Shown piece after piece: positions 49,108 through 64,000 of a stretch of DNA of 64,000 bases. A program made the translations under genes and the position numbers. The notes beneath the pieces were generated by a model, which had not been told where the DNA came from, did not search any database, and was given only the letters and a program-made list of their open reading frames with translations. Source of the stretch: Cunninghamella blakesleeana (taxonomy: Eukaryota; Mucoromycota; Mucoromycetes; Mucorales; Cunninghamellaceae); contig JAFCIZ010000002.1 in assembly GCA_017871115.1 (NCBI GenBank), positions 3,989,501 to 4,053,500 on the forward strand. Direction: 5' to 3'. The first letter of the stretch is position 1; each line of letters opens with the position of its first letter.

Positions 49108-52100
49108 TTACAAAAGGGCTGCTTCTAATTCGTCTGTTGTAGCATTAACTCCTACAGTTCTTTCATTTTCTTTTTGTATTTCTCGGAACCGCACAGCTTC
49201 ATTTGTCAAATTATCTCTTCTTACTTCTTGTCCATAGTATTTTTGTATTATAGGAAGACCGTCAAGATGGATTACTTCACCCTCATCCTCCTTTTCCTCC
49301 TTTTCATCGAGGTCAATTATTTCTTCACTTTGCTGATCATCTAATTCTATAAGCTCTATACTTGCTGCTCCATTATTTTCTTCATTGTCAGAATCTTCAG
49401 TAATTTCAATGATACCATCATCCTCGCTATTTTCCTTTTCATATTGTAAGATAATTTTTTCATCGATAGGTTTGCTAAAATCGGGTATCGTTTCACGATT
49501 TTTATTCCGCCTTGCCAAATCTACAATAATGCTTTCTACAATCCAAGGGAAAGAAAGAAACCCTCCCTCAATAGTCGTATCCTTAATACGTTCATTTGGA
49601 TGATAGGTAACATAATACCATGCTGCAGCCTTTTCCATTTGCCTTTGTATAATTTCTTTAGTTTGTGGAACTTTATTCGATTTTTTATCTTTAAACTCGT
49701 TTTCGAATTCTTGTAACCATAATTGTTTTAAGTGAGCGACAGCTGCAGCTGTTTGTTTTTGATATTCATAGGGTCTTTTTTTCTCACCATCTTTTAACCA
49801 GTTAACAACAAAACCTGATATAATTTCTGCTTCAGTTTTTACACCATACTGATTCATCAACGCAAATAAATCCCTGTTGTATTTATAGCGAAGTTCTCGT
49901 GCCTTTTTGATATATCGTTCCATCCCTGATACATAAAGCCGAGTGTCATAAACAGTTTCATCAACAAGCTTCGACTCATATTCATCATAGTCAGTTTTTT
50001 CAATTCTACGGTACATTTTCCCAAGTACTTTTTTGGATCTATACATTGGTTTATCTTCCTTGCACATAAAGTCTGGAAACAGTTTTACTTTGAGATCAGA
50101 ACTCAAAGTAGCTGGTTGGCCAGTTTTTGGAAAATCTATTAAAAGCAATATTATAAACAATAATAATAACAATACCATTAATAATTTTCATTTTTACTTT
50201 TATGAATTATATATAATTTTATCATAATTTACTTACCAACAGCTTTAGAATGAAGCTGAGCTAAAATTTTACAAGGGCCACTTTTAGCGCCTGTAGAGGA
50301 TTGATCAGCCATTGCAAGGTGAGCATTAGCGATCTGACCCAAATTATCATTGTTCATATAATTGACGAAGAATTTCTGAATATTTTCAGTAGTAACACTA
50401 GATGTTTCAATGGGTTTATTAGGTGTATAATCCATTGGTGTATGATTAATTTCTGACGGCATTAAGGCTTCATCCCAAATTACACTTGTATAAATAAGAA
50501 AAAAAACTCGAAAATTGAGTAACAACTTACCATTATTATTAATTCCCTTATAAATATTTCAATTTTGACTTACGTATAATCGTCACCGTCCAAATCCCCA
50601 CCTGAACACATACTTGGAATGTCACGATAACCAACAGCTGGGAAGACAAGAACATCTACTAAATAATGTAGCGCAGGACAGTCAACGGCAGTTAATACAC
50701 GAATATCACCAGGATGGAAACATGGATTACGGAAAACAATACATTTACCAGTAATAACTTTTTTTTTATCATCAGAGACTTGAATAAATATTTCATTTTC
50801 TTTTAAAGTTTTAGATTCATCTACGACACCAAATAGGAAAGCTCCTTTTGGAATATGTATTTTTGCTTTTTCCTTTAGACCTTTGAGCATAGATACACGA
50901 AACATACTTAATAAATTAACAATATAAGGATCTCCCCTTTCGAGAAAATCAGCAGATATAATGTGGGCCATTGTTTTAGTAACACCAAACTCATCTGCAT
51001 TAGATAGTAAAACTTTTATGGCAGTAGCTGAATTTGATAACATACCATCCAAATTTTTGAGCACCGTATCCAACATGTCTAAAAACACTTCATCTTTTAC
51101 GCCTAAAGAAGATAATAATGTAATAGCTTGCCGATTTAAATAAGCCGCTATATAAGTTGAATGTCTAACAACTTCTAGCATATAATGATCCGAATTGAAC
51201 TTAATTTGGCTAGGTCGTAATTGGATTTTAGAACCGGATAGTTTATTTGATAACATCAAAACACCTTTAGCACCACCAAGACGGAATTGGAAAGCACAGG
51301 GAACTACTCGTAAAGAGAGACGTCTGGCAATTTCTTCAGCAAGTGTGTAAGATATGTTACCTACTCCGTCAGTAAAAAGGTATTTCCCATTTTTAATATC
51401 ATCAATCTGTTCTACTTGTTCCGTGTTTAATTGAATAATAGGCATTGTCGACGAAAAGCATTGTCCAATACGAGCAGCATGCTTAGCAACTACCTTTATT
51501 TCAGAAAAATCACCCATCCAAGCACGAATAGTATCAGCATTCATAGGAGCCAAATCTTTTGAACCTTTAAAGGGCGCAAAATACCAACACCCATGTTCCC
51601 GAAGTTGTGAACTGGAAAACCCAAGATATTCATAGACAAGGTCACCAATTTTAATACCATGCTGAAGAGTTAAATAAACGCGATTGAAAACATAGCTATT
51701 AGTAGTACCATTGTAGCCAGCGCCAATACGCATTATACCATCTTCCACAAATTGTACGCGTAGAAACCGATCGGCATAATCCTTAAAATGTCTAACAATA
51801 CGATTAGTTGTTTCAAGTGTAGGTGGTTGAATATACATAGTTGTAGGGGTAACAATAACCTTTCTTAGCAAGGCACAGTGGTTCGGAATCTTTCTGTCAT
51901 GAGTAACCTTTGATTTATATTTATCCCATATTCCTCTTATTTCTTCCATAGGATTCCAAATACGTTGTTTATTTTGAGCAATTATTTCAAGAATACCACA
52001 AGCTGTCCTTGGTTCTAATTTAGCAATAGTGTTATAAAATTCATCATCAAGATTACGCTCTACCATTATATTAGCCGTGATGTTGCATTCCAGAAAATAA

Positions 52101-53392
52101 AGAACGCGATTATTTCTAATTAATAATGAGCGCTCCGTATGTGTTTTTGGTTTTGGTAATGTGGCCGGATCAATAACAGTAATAAATGGTTTAAATTGTT
52201 CTAGTTTCCTTGGCACTAAGTTGTATGTAGTCATTTTTTCAAGCATACTAAACAAAAACCGCATATAACTTTGCCTTGGTTGAAATTTAATTCTGTAAAC
52301 TGTCCAACTAGCCATTTTTACAGTATTTTCCTTGGGATCCACAGATATAGGTGAATTTCCATCTGGTATAGGAGCATCTTCGATAGGAATGTTTAAAACT
52401 CGTTTGCTGATCAGTCGTGTTTTTTTTACAGTTGATGAAATCCGCTTATTATTACTATTATTATTATTATCTTCATCGTCTTGAATCATTGTCCAAAATC
52501 GGGCTGGATATTTAAGTGGAATAGTTAAATACCAAATTTCTTCATCATCATTTTTCATTTCCACACGCTCCAACTTTATATCCGTACTAATATCCTTAAA
52601 TTTAAACTCCAAATGGTAAGGTACATTCAAATGGTTAAATTGAATCTTTATTTTACGCTCATTACAAAACACTTGCATTTGAACATTACTATATACTGTC
52701 CATTCTTCTACAAATTTTGTTGGATCAAGAAATATACCAAGACTGAGAGATTTAGCAAAACATCTATTACTATTTTGTTCTGTAAAATCCATAGTTTTGA
52801 ATTCATATGAAATGATATTTCCATCTATTTTAATATCACTTTTATCTAAATTATTAGGATTCGAACTATCGAAAAATCATGCATATAATAAAATTAAGCT
52901 TTTATAAATATTATTATTCTTATTACTACTCACATATATATAAACTATTCTATCTTATTATCAATTACCTGAAACAAACAGTTGCTTTTCCATTAAAAAT
53001 TCCATAGTCATCCTCATTAAGCTCTACTTCATAAACATCACCATATTTGGAGAATTCATTTCGGATCGTATCAGAATGTGTGGTACTCTTTAAATTTGAT
53101 ACTATTATTGTTTTATAATCATATACTGGACGCTGTAAAGAATTGTTATTAGTATATTGACTTAGCGCTTGAGTAAAATAGTTGTCATTGATAGAATTTT
53201 GCGGTAATATTATATTTTGTTGTGTTTGATTTTCATTATCACAGTCATTCGTAAGATTATTATTGCCACTATTATCAATAATATTTGCTATTAATATAAA
53301 ACAAGAATGAAAAATTAATTTTTAAATAACAAAATTTTAAAATCAAATATCAATTTACATGTAAATAATTCTATTAGCGAACGAATATCCAT
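49108..53392 (-). CDS. RNA-dependent RNA polymerase (RNAi type) with RRM-like N-terminus
   Basis: Five exons (53392-53359, 53287-52969, 52865-50574, 50484-50237, 50135-49108) give 1306 residues. An Asn-rich start is followed by an RRM-like domain (YKTIIVSNLKSTTHS, FSKYGDVYEVEL, GKATVCF). The eukaryotic RdRP core follows: LFTDGVGNISYTLAEEIARR, FRLGGAKGVLML, FLFGVVDESKTL, VFRNPCFHPGDIR and the catalytic DLDGDD in MCSGGDLDGDDYTVIWDE. The last exon includes the usual helical region and then an acidic tail with several SUMO-interaction-like motifs. Such enzymes make double-stranded RNA for Dicer in quelling/RNA silencing. Which paralogue (rdrp1, rdrp2 or rdrp3 type) cannot be told without a tree. 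Confidence 0.95.
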
Positions 53393-54411
53393 ATTTATAC
53401 TTTATTATTAAAAAAAGGTATATTTTTTTTTACAAAAGTAAAAATTTAAAGATATAATAATAATAATGAAATAATGAAAAGAGAAATAAAGAAATAAAAT
53501 AAACTTTTTTGACACTCCGTTATTCTTTCAATATGACTTTTTTTATTGGTTGGCTGATTTTTAAAACTCATTCATGCTATTCTTTTTCTATCCTTTTTTT
53601 CTCTTTCCTCACAATTTTATCACTTTATAAAAATCTAAATAAAAATATAACTACAATAAATTAACTATATGCTTGCAATAAAAAAAAAAATAGATAAAAT
53701 AATAGTAGATAGTGTTATGGGTTTAATTATTACTAATAATAATTAAAATAACAGAAGTATGTCTTATATATAAAACTCTTATTTTTTAATTTTAATATAG
53801 ATCAATGATTATAGCCGTTTGCAAAAAATTAAGGTATCAGTGAATTTATTGGTATATAATTTTAATAAAGGAGAAAAAAAATTAAACATGACTTTTTTTT
53901 AACTCTGGTGAAAAACCATTACTATCAATTACACATTACAAAATATCGATTCTATTGGTTGCGATAATAAGGGTAATCAAGAAATTAGAACTCTTAACAA
54001 TAATAGTCCAAATATTGATAATTAATTTTCTCCAGCTATTACAAAAATTAAAAAAACTATTCTATAACTGCTATTTTTTTCTTAAAAAATCTTTTATTAT
54101 GGCTAGTGATTTTTAAAAACTTAACATAAATTTATATAAAATATATTAAAAAAGGAAACATTCTTACATATGAAATCTGGTTAAAATGAACATTCCTTAT
54201 AATACGCTAACCAATTATTATATTTTTCTTAAAAATAAAACAAAGTTATATTTTCGGATATTAAAGAACCTATAACCATATGCATAAACTATAATCTTAA
54301 AAATAATAATAATAATTATTTCATTTTTTACATTTTTTTAATATTTCACTTTTTATTATTGTATTTTTTTAATCCTTTTAATTTTATTTTATAATATTTT
54401 ATTATTTTTTT
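53393..54411. other. Divergent spacer RdRP / kinase
   Basis: No gene seen. CACTCCGTTATTC (53513-53525) sits about 120 nt before the RdRP ATG. At about 53890-54030 a short frame reads TINYTLQNIDSIGCDNKGNQ; it may be a relic but nothing supports a gene. Confidence 0.4.
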
Positions 54412-57800
<3,389 letters not shown>

Positions 57801-58856
57801 AAAAAGAATGCAACATTTTTTCAATTAAACATATATATTTTGTAGCTTAATACTAATGTTACTCACCATTAAACTTTCATAAACATGCACTAATACCAAT
57901 ATAATATAATAGATTAAATATTTATAAATATATATATATATACTGTTTTAATTATCACACTATATAAAATAAATAATGATAATAACAATAATAATAAATG
58001 CAAATCGTATGAGTTTTATTTTTTTGTAGCTTATCTTTTAAAGTTTTTCAATTAAACTAATTTTTTGTAACTTCATAATGGAAATTATAATTTCTTATAT
58101 ACGGATTTCATTTTACTGTTAGGTAAGAAATCAATTCTATTCCCAAATAAAATACAATTTTATATGATCCTATATTCAAACAGATTTCATAGCCTAGCCT
58201 ACTCTAAATATGCACATTTGTTATAAACCTGGTATAAAAGATGACATTGATAATACAATTTCAAAAGATATCCTAAACGCTTATGTCCACATCTTATTTT
58301 TGTTTATTTTTATTATAAAGTAGTATTTTAGATAACTGATAAAAAAATATTTAATAACTAAAAATAGAGTTATATATATTTTTTTGTACCTGTTAATAAA
58401 AATGACTTTTTTAAAAAAGATTCGCTTATTAGTATCATCTCATATACGACATAATAAAACATTTAACTTATTTATACACCCTTTAATAAAAAATAATGTA
58501 CATATGTAAACTTTTATTTTCCCAATAAAAATAAATCTTTTAAAACAATCATTTATCTACAATTACAGGCAATTATATTCAATGACTATTTATGTAAAAT
58601 AATTATATTTAATATATGTAAAGTCTATTTACAAAATAAAAATGAAAAGATATGCAATAAATTGAAGAAAATGGCTATTATAATATATATATTATATTAA
58701 ATAACAATAATGCAATTAATTCATATTCATAATAGGTAATAATAATAGTGATTTTTAAAATAAAAATTAAAAAATAGTGATGAAGTCATGCTATAGTAGG
58801 GGGATATGATGAGGGAAGAATATTATAATAAAAAATAAAAAATAAAAATAAAAACA
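57801..58856. other. Convergent spacer, kinase / ORC2
   Basis: No gene or repeat family recognised in about 1 kb; both genes end here. It holds only A/T tracts and an AT run (57926-57941). Confidence 0.5.
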
Positions 58857-60746
58857 CTAATCCATATTCTCAATAATATTAGTAAGTGTACCTTTTTCTA
58901 AAGGCATAAAGTATATTTCAGTACCGTCAGGTAGCCTTTTAGTAGCAATCACCTTATGGTCTCTAAATTCAGTTAGTTGAGAACGCATACCAATTTCAGT
59001 AGAAACTAAGAAAGCTTCCCGGCATTTTTCATAATATTGATGATAAGGTAAACCAACATTTTCATTACCTCTATCTTGATTAGATATTTCCATTTCAATG
59101 AGTTGATATTCTGCCAAAACTCTAAATATACCACGAGCATTACTTGTTAAAGATGTCAAAACATACTGTACACCACGAGCCCCGCCTAACTCGCCTGATC
59201 TCATTAGTAAAGAATTTTCAAAGCTAGTCTCGACCAAATAATTACTAAAGGTTGTTGCATCGTGGTAAATCCAATTAAATCTTGTTGTTTTCATATTATC
59301 CCATAAAAGTCCAGCATTAATTTGATCAATAGATCCTATCAAATGTATGTTATTCGATTCGGCTAAGGTAGCTAGTGCTGCTTGTGCTTGTTCATTACGA
59401 AGATTAGCCCCATCTATGTTGTGAACTACTAAATATAACCGTTTATAGATACGTTTTTTGTCCCCAAAATAACCACGTACTAGTGCCAACTGTTCATGTA
59501 ATGTCCCGGGAACACGATCTGTATCTAATGCACCTACTAATATTTTTAGCATAATATCTTTAATTGTAACAGATGGGAAAAACCCATTTACTACAATAAC
59601 GGGTCCATCATTTAATATTGCCATGGTAAATTTATTGATTAAGTTGCGCTTAGACCCATATCCGTAAAACAATAAATTAAATCCTGATTGTAGTTCAAAA
59701 TACCATTGAGGAAAATGCTGTTCATGGTGCGATACTAACGTGTTTATTTCTTTTTCATGTTTGACAGGTGCACTGTTTAAAATTGATTGAAACTCGTGAG
59801 GCTCTAAAAGAGATAATTTTGATAATGTGTTATTGGAAGTTTTCGATGTGCCATGTAAATCTTGAAAATAGCGCTCATAACCACTGTTTTCATCCAATAG
59901 ACTTTGCTTTTTCGATAATCCGTCCCCATCGCCTTCTTCTACTTCGTCTATATCCTGGCCCACGTAATCCTCTTCTTCTTCCTCTTCCTCTTCTACTTCT
60001 TCATATACACTTTCTTTTTGTTGCTGAAGTTTTTTAGCATCATCGAGAATTTCTTTTTTACGTTCTAAACGTAGTCGTTTGTTTTCGTCAAGTGCTGCTT
60101 CATCATTTATTTTTATCTTATTTTTGCATGGACGCCCACGTTTTTTTACATTTAATCCATTATTATTATTGCTATCTTCCAATGGTTGCTCAGCACCATT
60201 CATGGCTTTTTTCATCATATAAATTGAAGATTTATGCCTCGTATTTGTGAATCCAAATATATGACGACCAGAAGATGAAGCCGTATCCAAATTTTCTTTT
60301 TCATTTTGAATATCATCTATATTATTCACTCCTTTGTTTCTACTATTGCGCGATTCATTATTAAACTGAATATCACTACTGCTACCATTCTTTATATTAT
60401 CTTGGTTATCAAAAATTCGATTAGTTTTTGTTAATTCTAATGCTTCATCAGTTGCTGAAAAACGTTGTATAACTAAACTATCATTTTCATCCTGTAATTC
60501 AAGCTGTTGTTTTTCATAGCGCTTTTTTAGATCCTCTAATAAACTTTGTTTATCGCTTGTAGAACTATTGACTGTTAAGCCAAGATCGGTAGCTGCATTT
60601 TTCCTAATTCGTTGTGGTTGGATATTTTTTAATCTATTTGCAAGTGTAACTTCTTTTTGTTTTTGTTCTGAATTAACATTATATATAATATGAACTGGGA
60701 TATCTTGATTTGATTGATATTTTATTTCCATCTTTATTAGAATCAA
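58857..60746 (-). CDS. ORC2: Origin recognition complex subunit 2
   Basis: An intronless frame of 629 residues (or 624 if translation starts at the second Met, MEIKYQSNQ). The C-terminal half is ORC2: YERYFQDLHG, SNNTLSKLSLLEPHEF, FELQSGFNLLFYGYGSKRNL with its degenerate P-loop, VIVVNGFFPSVTIKDIM, HNIDGANLRN and NIHLIGSIDQINAGLLWD, followed by the winged-helix region. It is a structural subunit of the ORC ring that marks replication origins and loads MCM. The N-terminal half is disordered, acidic (EEVEEEEEEEEDYVG) and has one AT-hook (KKRGRPCKNK), which suits DNA binding in an AT-rich genome. It is divergent from SMU1 across 168 bp. Confidence 0.95.
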   Translation of the reverse strand: MILIKMEIKYQSNQDIPVHIIYNVNSEQKQKEVTLANRLKNIQPQRIRKNAATDLGLTVNSSTSDKQSLLEDLKKRYEKQQLELQDENDSLVIQRFSATDEALELTKTNRIFDNQDNIKNGSSSDIQFNNESRNSRNKGVNNIDDIQNEKENLDTASSSGRHIFGFTNTRHKSSIYMMKKAMNGAEQPLEDSNNNNGLNVKKRGRPCKNKIKINDEAALDENKRLRLERKKEILDDAKKLQQQKESVYEEVEEEEEEEEDYVGQDIDEVEEGDGDGLSKKQSLLDENSGYERYFQDLHGTSKTSNNTLSKLSLLEPHEFQSILNSAPVKHEKEINTLVSHHEQHFPQWYFELQSGFNLLFYGYGSKRNLINKFTMAILNDGPVIVVNGFFPSVTIKDIMLKILVGALDTDRVPGTLHEQLALVRGYFGDKKRIYKRLYLVVHNIDGANLRNEQAQAALATLAESNNIHLIGSIDQINAGLLWDNMKTTRFNWIYHDATTFSNYLVETSFENSLLMRSGELGGARGVQYVLTSLTSNARGIFRVLAEYQLIEMEISNQDRGNENVGLPYHQYYEKCREAFLVSTEIGMRSQLTEFRDHKVIATKRLPDGTEIYFMPLEKGTLTNIIENMD

Positions 60747-60784
60747 ATATTATAAAGAAAAGGAAAGAAAGAGTCTACAGTGAC

Positions 60785-60801
60785 CGGTATTTATACTCCG
60801 G
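60785..60801 (-). promoter_or_regulatory. CGGAGTATAAATACCGG core promoter (ORC2)
   Basis: On the minus strand CCGGAGTATAAATACCGG ends about 40-55 nt before the ORC2 start, a TATA-like core flanked by GG/CC. It is almost the same as the SRP9 element. Confidence 0.45.
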
Positions 60802-60827
60802 CACACGGAAAAAAAAATTACACTTGG

Positions 60828-60828
<1 letters not shown>

Positions 60829-60863
<35 letters not shown>
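60829..60863. repeat. Poly-A tract in the ORC2/SMU1 divergent promoter
   Basis: About 35 consecutive A between the two start codons; such tracts exclude nucleosomes and often mark fungal divergent promoters. Confidence 0.8.
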
Positions 60864-60865
<2 letters not shown>

Positions 60866-60914
60866 GCCTTTTTTCTTAGCTAGTTTATTTTTCTTAGTAT
60901 TGTTTTAAACACAA

Positions 60915-62981
60915 ATGCCACTCAAAGTAGATTCTGAGGAGTAATTCAGTTATAAAAATAAGCATTTCTTCTCACTAGATATATACTTATCATTCTGCTG
61001 TTACTATTTATTTACTTATTTATATTGTAGCGCCACACGACTTATCATCCAGTTCTTGCGTGAAAATAATTTACTATATACCTTGTCAAAATTACAGAAT
61101 GAATCACCAATTACTTTTAATACAGTAGAAAACAAAGATGCATTTATACAGGATATTATACAAGGTAGATGGGTTAGTGTTCTTAAACAAATCAGTAGCT
61201 TAAAATTACCTATTGAAAAAGAAATCGATCTTTATGAACTTGCTTTAGTGGAATTAATGATGCAAGACGAAGCACAAGCTGCAACAATTGTATTAAATAG
61301 TCCTATATTACAAAGTCTAAAGAGAAGTGATTCAGATAGATATAGTAAATTAGATCAACTGGTTGACCGAAAAATAAGCCACACTAATGCTGTTTCTACA
61401 ATTTATGGCATGAACAGTACGAAAGAAAAACGTAGAGAGAAAGTTGCAAATGGTAAATATTCATATGGATTAATGGCTAAGTAGATAAAAAGGACTTATA
61501 TATATCTAAACATTATAAATCAGATATCTCCCAGGAAATCATCAATGTTCCTGCTTCTCGATTGCTCACATTATTAAGCCAAAGTCTTTTGTGGCAACAA
61601 CAGCATGGAGGAGTCTCTATGGACTCTGGATTTGATTTATTTAGAGGAACAGCTCCAATCCAAACACTAGAAGATAACTGTGTCTCAACACCATATGTTA
61701 GCATTAAGGTAAATAAAATTGATTCTTATAAAATACATGCACACACTGATATATATAAAAGTATATATAGGTATAGATATTTGATTAAACAGTTTAGTTG
61801 TTATTAGTTTCCTGGTAAAAAAACATATGCTGAATGTGCTGTATTTGCTCCACATGGTCAATTTTTAGCTACGGGAACTGTGGATGGTTTTATTGAATTA
61901 TGGAATTATCATACAGGAAAGCTTCGAAAAGATTTTAAATATCAAGCTGAGGTAAATACATATATATAACAATGCTATATATATATATATATATGTACAT
62001 AGTAACGCTAATATATATTTATATTAACAATAAAAAAATAAAAAAATATAAAATAAAATGAAATGAAAATGAAAATAATTAATAGGATAATTTAATGGCA
62101 ATGAATAAAGCTGTGCTATGTTTAAATTTTAATCATGATGCGGAATTATTAGCCTCAGGATCCATTGACGGTAGTATATCTGTAAGTTGGTTTTCTTCCT
62201 TGGATATAATTATATATATATATTAATATTACCTTCTTATATATAATATTATTATAAAACTATCTAGGTTTGGAATATACAAAGTGGAAAATGCATTCGA
62301 CAATTATCAGTAGCTCACAGTCAAGGTGTTTGTGCAGTATGTTTTAATAAAGATGGTACTCAAGTACTAAGTGGTAGTTATGATCATACAATACGCTTGC
62401 ATGGATTAAAATCTGGTAAAGCGTTAAAAGAATTCCGAGGACATTCATCTTTCGTAAATGATGTTATATTTTCATCAGATAATACAAAAATTCTTAGCAC
62501 AAGCAGTGATGGGACAGTTAAAATTTGGGATACAAAAACAACTACATGCTTACACTCTATCATACCTCAGCCTTCTAATGTAAATGATAAATCCGTGTTA
62601 AATCCCGTAGGTGGTCTTGGTAGTCAAAGTGTTCAACAGATTATCCCCTTACCAAAAACTGTGGACCAATTTTTAGTATGCAATAAAAGTAACATACTTT
62701 ATATAATGAATATACGTGGACAAATTCTTAAAACGTTAAAACACACTAACGATAATGGATCAACCACCGATTTTATTGCGGCCACTACTTCTCCTAAAGG
62801 TGATTATATTTATGGTGTTGGCGAAAATTCTGTGTTATATTGCTTCCAGTCTAATACTGGTGCAATGATTCATGAAACAAAAATATCTCATACCGAAATA
62901 ACAGGGTTGGCCGGTCACCCTTTAGCTAATATATTAGTAACATACGATGACGCCGGCTATGTCTATTTTCTTCGACCATAG
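60915..62981 (+). CDS. SMU1: SMU1, WD40 splicing factor
   Basis: Six exons (60915-60940, 61031-61452, 61524-61708, 61808-61951, 62086-62181, 62268-62981) give 528 residues, close to the human 513. The tiny first exon (MPLKVDSE) precedes a LisH/CTLH region ([28 protein letters not shown]). Next come the SMU1-specific [19 protein letters not shown] and DLFRGTAP, then seven WD repeats ([46 protein letters not shown]). SMU1 pairs with RED/IK in the spliceosomal B complex and affects splice-site choice. The IRLHGLK repeat lacks the usual Trp, as in other SMU1 proteins. Confidence 0.95.
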
Positions 62982-64000
62982 AATTCCATTTTACTATTAT
63001 TATTATTATTATATATATGCGTGTGTATGTATGATAAAATTGTGTTTATTAAAAATTAAACCGAATAACGTTAATTTATAACATGTCATCTTGATTACTT
63101 CTTTACAATTCTTTTTTGACATTGGCAGAAATATTAAACAGTAAATAAATAATTATTTGATTGTATAGTTTGCAAACTTGTAAGTTGTCCTTGTAAAATA
63201 TAAATGTATATCATAAAATTGTCAGCCTAAATTTCAAGGATAGAGTGGACGTATATTATTAATCTTACCACCGTCAATACATGTGTTAAGTTAACTAGTT
63301 ATTATGAAGTACTATACTGAAATAATACAACTAAACAAGCCATGTATTCTAGTTCGCCAGTTATTTAAATTATATTTAAGTTTTATATATGAATAAAAAG
63401 GAAGCAATAATACAGTTTATTAAATATATAATTATGTGGCGTTGTTATCTTGAAACTATTAACTAATATTAGCAAGCAATATTCTTGAAAGCGAAACTTG
63501 TGATCATTACTTTAACTTTGCAGTTACATTAACCAATAGACTATCAATAATAACTATATGACTCTTTAGTTCAATTTTTTTGTTCATTAGCTCCTATAAA
63601 CAATTCCTTTTACTACAAAAACTTCATACTTGCTAAGGATATTTTCCCAGTTTTATTTCTTAAAATATTGATTTATGACTATTAAAATATTAAGATATAT
63701 ATAATCATTTTATAATATTATATAACTGTACATGAGTAGAGTTATTGTTTTATAAAGAGATTATTGCATAAAAAAGATCAAAAGGGTAGGCAAGTATTTG
63801 TATACTATATATGGAAATTACGAGGTAAACGGATGTTTCTTTGGCAAAATCCAAAAATATATTGCGAAATTTTCAATTAGGTACTTTATTTAAATTATTC
63901 AAAAATTTTCAGTATAGGTACAAGGTATAAATGGTAAAAAACTGATAATATATATATTGTACAATGGAGACAATAAAAAAAAGTACTTAACTGATCCAAG
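62982..64000. other. Right-edge spacer
   Basis: Last 1 kb shows no gene on either strand; it has an ATT microsatellite (62995-63011) and scattered A/T tracts. Confidence 0.5.

Noticed and set aside
49385..49603. Plus-strand frames opposite the RdRP C-terminal exon
   Set aside because: Shadows of the coding strand; no domain, and the minus-strand frame joins in phase with the catalytic exon.
53890..54030. Protein-like stretch in the RdRP/kinase spacer
   Set aside because: One short Asn/Thr/Ile-rich frame without start, splice partner or family match; too weak to call a relic.

Overview
The window is nuclear DNA from a fungus with a very AT-rich genome. Genes are dense and lie on both strands. 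Most contain short introns (about 50-150 nt, donors usually GTAA or GTAT, acceptors TAG). The protein set (RNA-dependent RNA polymerase, CYSTM protein, Siva-type zinc protein, Ste7-like MAPKK, Gin4/Hsl1-like kinase) and the base composition suggest an early-diverging, Mucoromycota-like fungus. That placement is an inference from gene content, not from a search. I saw no tRNA, rRNA, CRISPR array or intact transposon.

Layout. 0-6.4 kb: a divergent poly(A)-binding-like protein cut by the left edge, a homeobox factor, a RING-CH membrane protein, and a 2.3 kb spacer that may hold a decayed gene. 6.5-18.3 kb: POL3 (DNA polymerase delta, 18 exons) and THP3/LENG8 in tandem on the minus strand, divergent from intronless TTI1. 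18.9-29 kb: a Siva-like protein, a VIP36-like cargo lectin, RPS21, SRP9, a GH17 glucanase, mitochondrial ribosomal RSM24 and a secreted ML-domain (NPC2-like) protein. 30.9-38.9 kb: a Ste7/MEK-type MAPKK, the myotubularin YMR1, the GPI mannosyltransferase GPI14 and a tiny CYSTM protein. 38.9-43 kb: a gene-poor stretch with a clear catalase pseudogene. 43-53.4 kb: a PTR2 peptide transporter, PIF1 helicase and an RNA-dependent RNA polymerase, all on the minus strand. 54.4-63 kb: a Gin4/Hsl1/BRSK-type kinase, then ORC2 and SMU1, divergent from a 168 bp promoter.

Several genes act in related processes: DNA replication and genome stability (POL3, PIF1, ORC2, TTI1), RNA processing and silencing (THP3, SMU1, RdRP, PABP-like) and the secretory pathway (SRP9, lectin, GPI14, GH17, ML protein). 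No operon-like logic is implied, but POL3 and PIF1 both carry conspicuous GCGCG boxes upstream, as expected of E2F/MBF-type cell-cycle control.

Gene models were built by hand. Where I give exon coordinates, the summed exon lengths are divisible by three and the joined reading frame restores a family match. The most interesting points are a probable CUG start in THP3, a tandem run of SUMO-interaction-like motifs at the C-terminus of the RdRP, the catalase relic, small terminal exons that a simple ORF scan misses (Siva-like, CYSTM, RING-CH), and a recurring CGGAGT core-promoter-like element in front of several housekeeping genes.
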